The translations under genes were made by a program, and so were the position numbers. Below the pieces are notes generated by a model. That model was not told where the DNA came from and made no database searches. It saw nothing but the letters and a program-made list of their open reading frames with translations. Source: Chloroflexota bacterium (GTDB lineage Bacteria > Chloroflexota > Limnocylindria > QHBO01). Taken from it: a stretch of 13,260 nucleotides of DNA. The DNA lies in contig VBKA01000033.1 in assembly GCA_005879815.1 (NCBI GenBank), positions 1 through 13,260 of the forward strand, written 5' to 3'. Shown in pieces: positions 13,232 through 13,260 of the stretch (its first letter is position 1; the number at the start of each line of letters is the position of its first letter).

Positions 13232-13260
13232 ATGAACAAGGGCACGTGGGCCAAGGCGCC
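13232..13260 (+). CDS. Start of an unidentified gene (cut by window edge)
   Basis: ATG at 13232 opens MNKGTWAKA and runs off the window. No Shine-Dalgarno is present, but TAGGCT (13219-13224) lies 7 nt before the ATG, as for the other presumed leaderless genes here. Nine codons are too few to name a family. Its promoter region carries the DnaA-box-like repeats. Confidence 0.4.

Noticed and set aside
1..13260. CRISPR array, insertion sequence or phage genes
   Set aside because: No regularly spaced repeats, terminal inverted repeats, transposase or phage motifs were found on either strand.

Overview
This 13,260-base window is GC-rich bacterial DNA, densely packed with genes. I infer a Chloroflexota-like or Actinomycetota-like chromosome from the base composition, the paired ArsA-like ATPases, a GetA-independent stand-alone TrpB2, a T-box that acts on translation, and several genes with no ribosome binding site whose -10 hexamer lies 6 nt before the start codon. 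I see no rRNA, tRNA, insertion sequence, phage gene or CRISPR array.

Layout. Bases 1-1592 (+) hold two translationally coupled ArsA/Get3-like ATPases, the first cut by the window edge. Bases 1593-1890 are non-coding. Bases 1891-2670 (+) encode an unrecognised membrane-anchored protein that probably starts at CTG. A hairpin at 2708-2742 separates it from a long minus-strand block (8343 down to 2766): a response-regulator/pyridine-nucleotide oxidoreductase fusion, a histidine kinase with a cyclic-nucleotide-binding-like sensor, a SecD-like lipoprotein, and, behind its own promoter and a tRNA-Trp T-box leader, trpB2. Diverging from this block at 8376 (+) are a FOXRED1/DAO-type FAD oxidoreductase and a PuuD-like glutamine amidotransferase. 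Next is a minus-strand pair, a phosphofructokinase with pyrophosphate-type residues and a decayed SRPBCC gene. Diverging from that pair is a plus-strand pair, a SRAP/HMCES DNA-crosslink protein and a frameshifted polynucleotide-kinase-like gene. The right edge holds three DnaA-box-like motifs and the first nine codons of another gene.

How the parts work together. The best-supported regulatory element is the leader at about 4460-4158 (minus). It carries a UGG specifier, the T-box bulge UGGCACC, an antisequestrator and a competing sequestrator that covers the GGAGG of trpB2. This predicts that uncharged tRNA-Trp turns on translation of tryptophan synthase beta. The oxidoreductase and kinase form a likely two-component redox system, but the oxidoreductase lacks the CxxC of thioredoxin reductases. 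Its promoter is a near mirror image of the one for the divergent FAD oxidoreductase gene, with only 32 bp between the two start codons. Two genes on the right side (10348-10536 and 12526-13082) have decayed, although their translation signals survive. All family assignments come from reading motifs; no database search was run.
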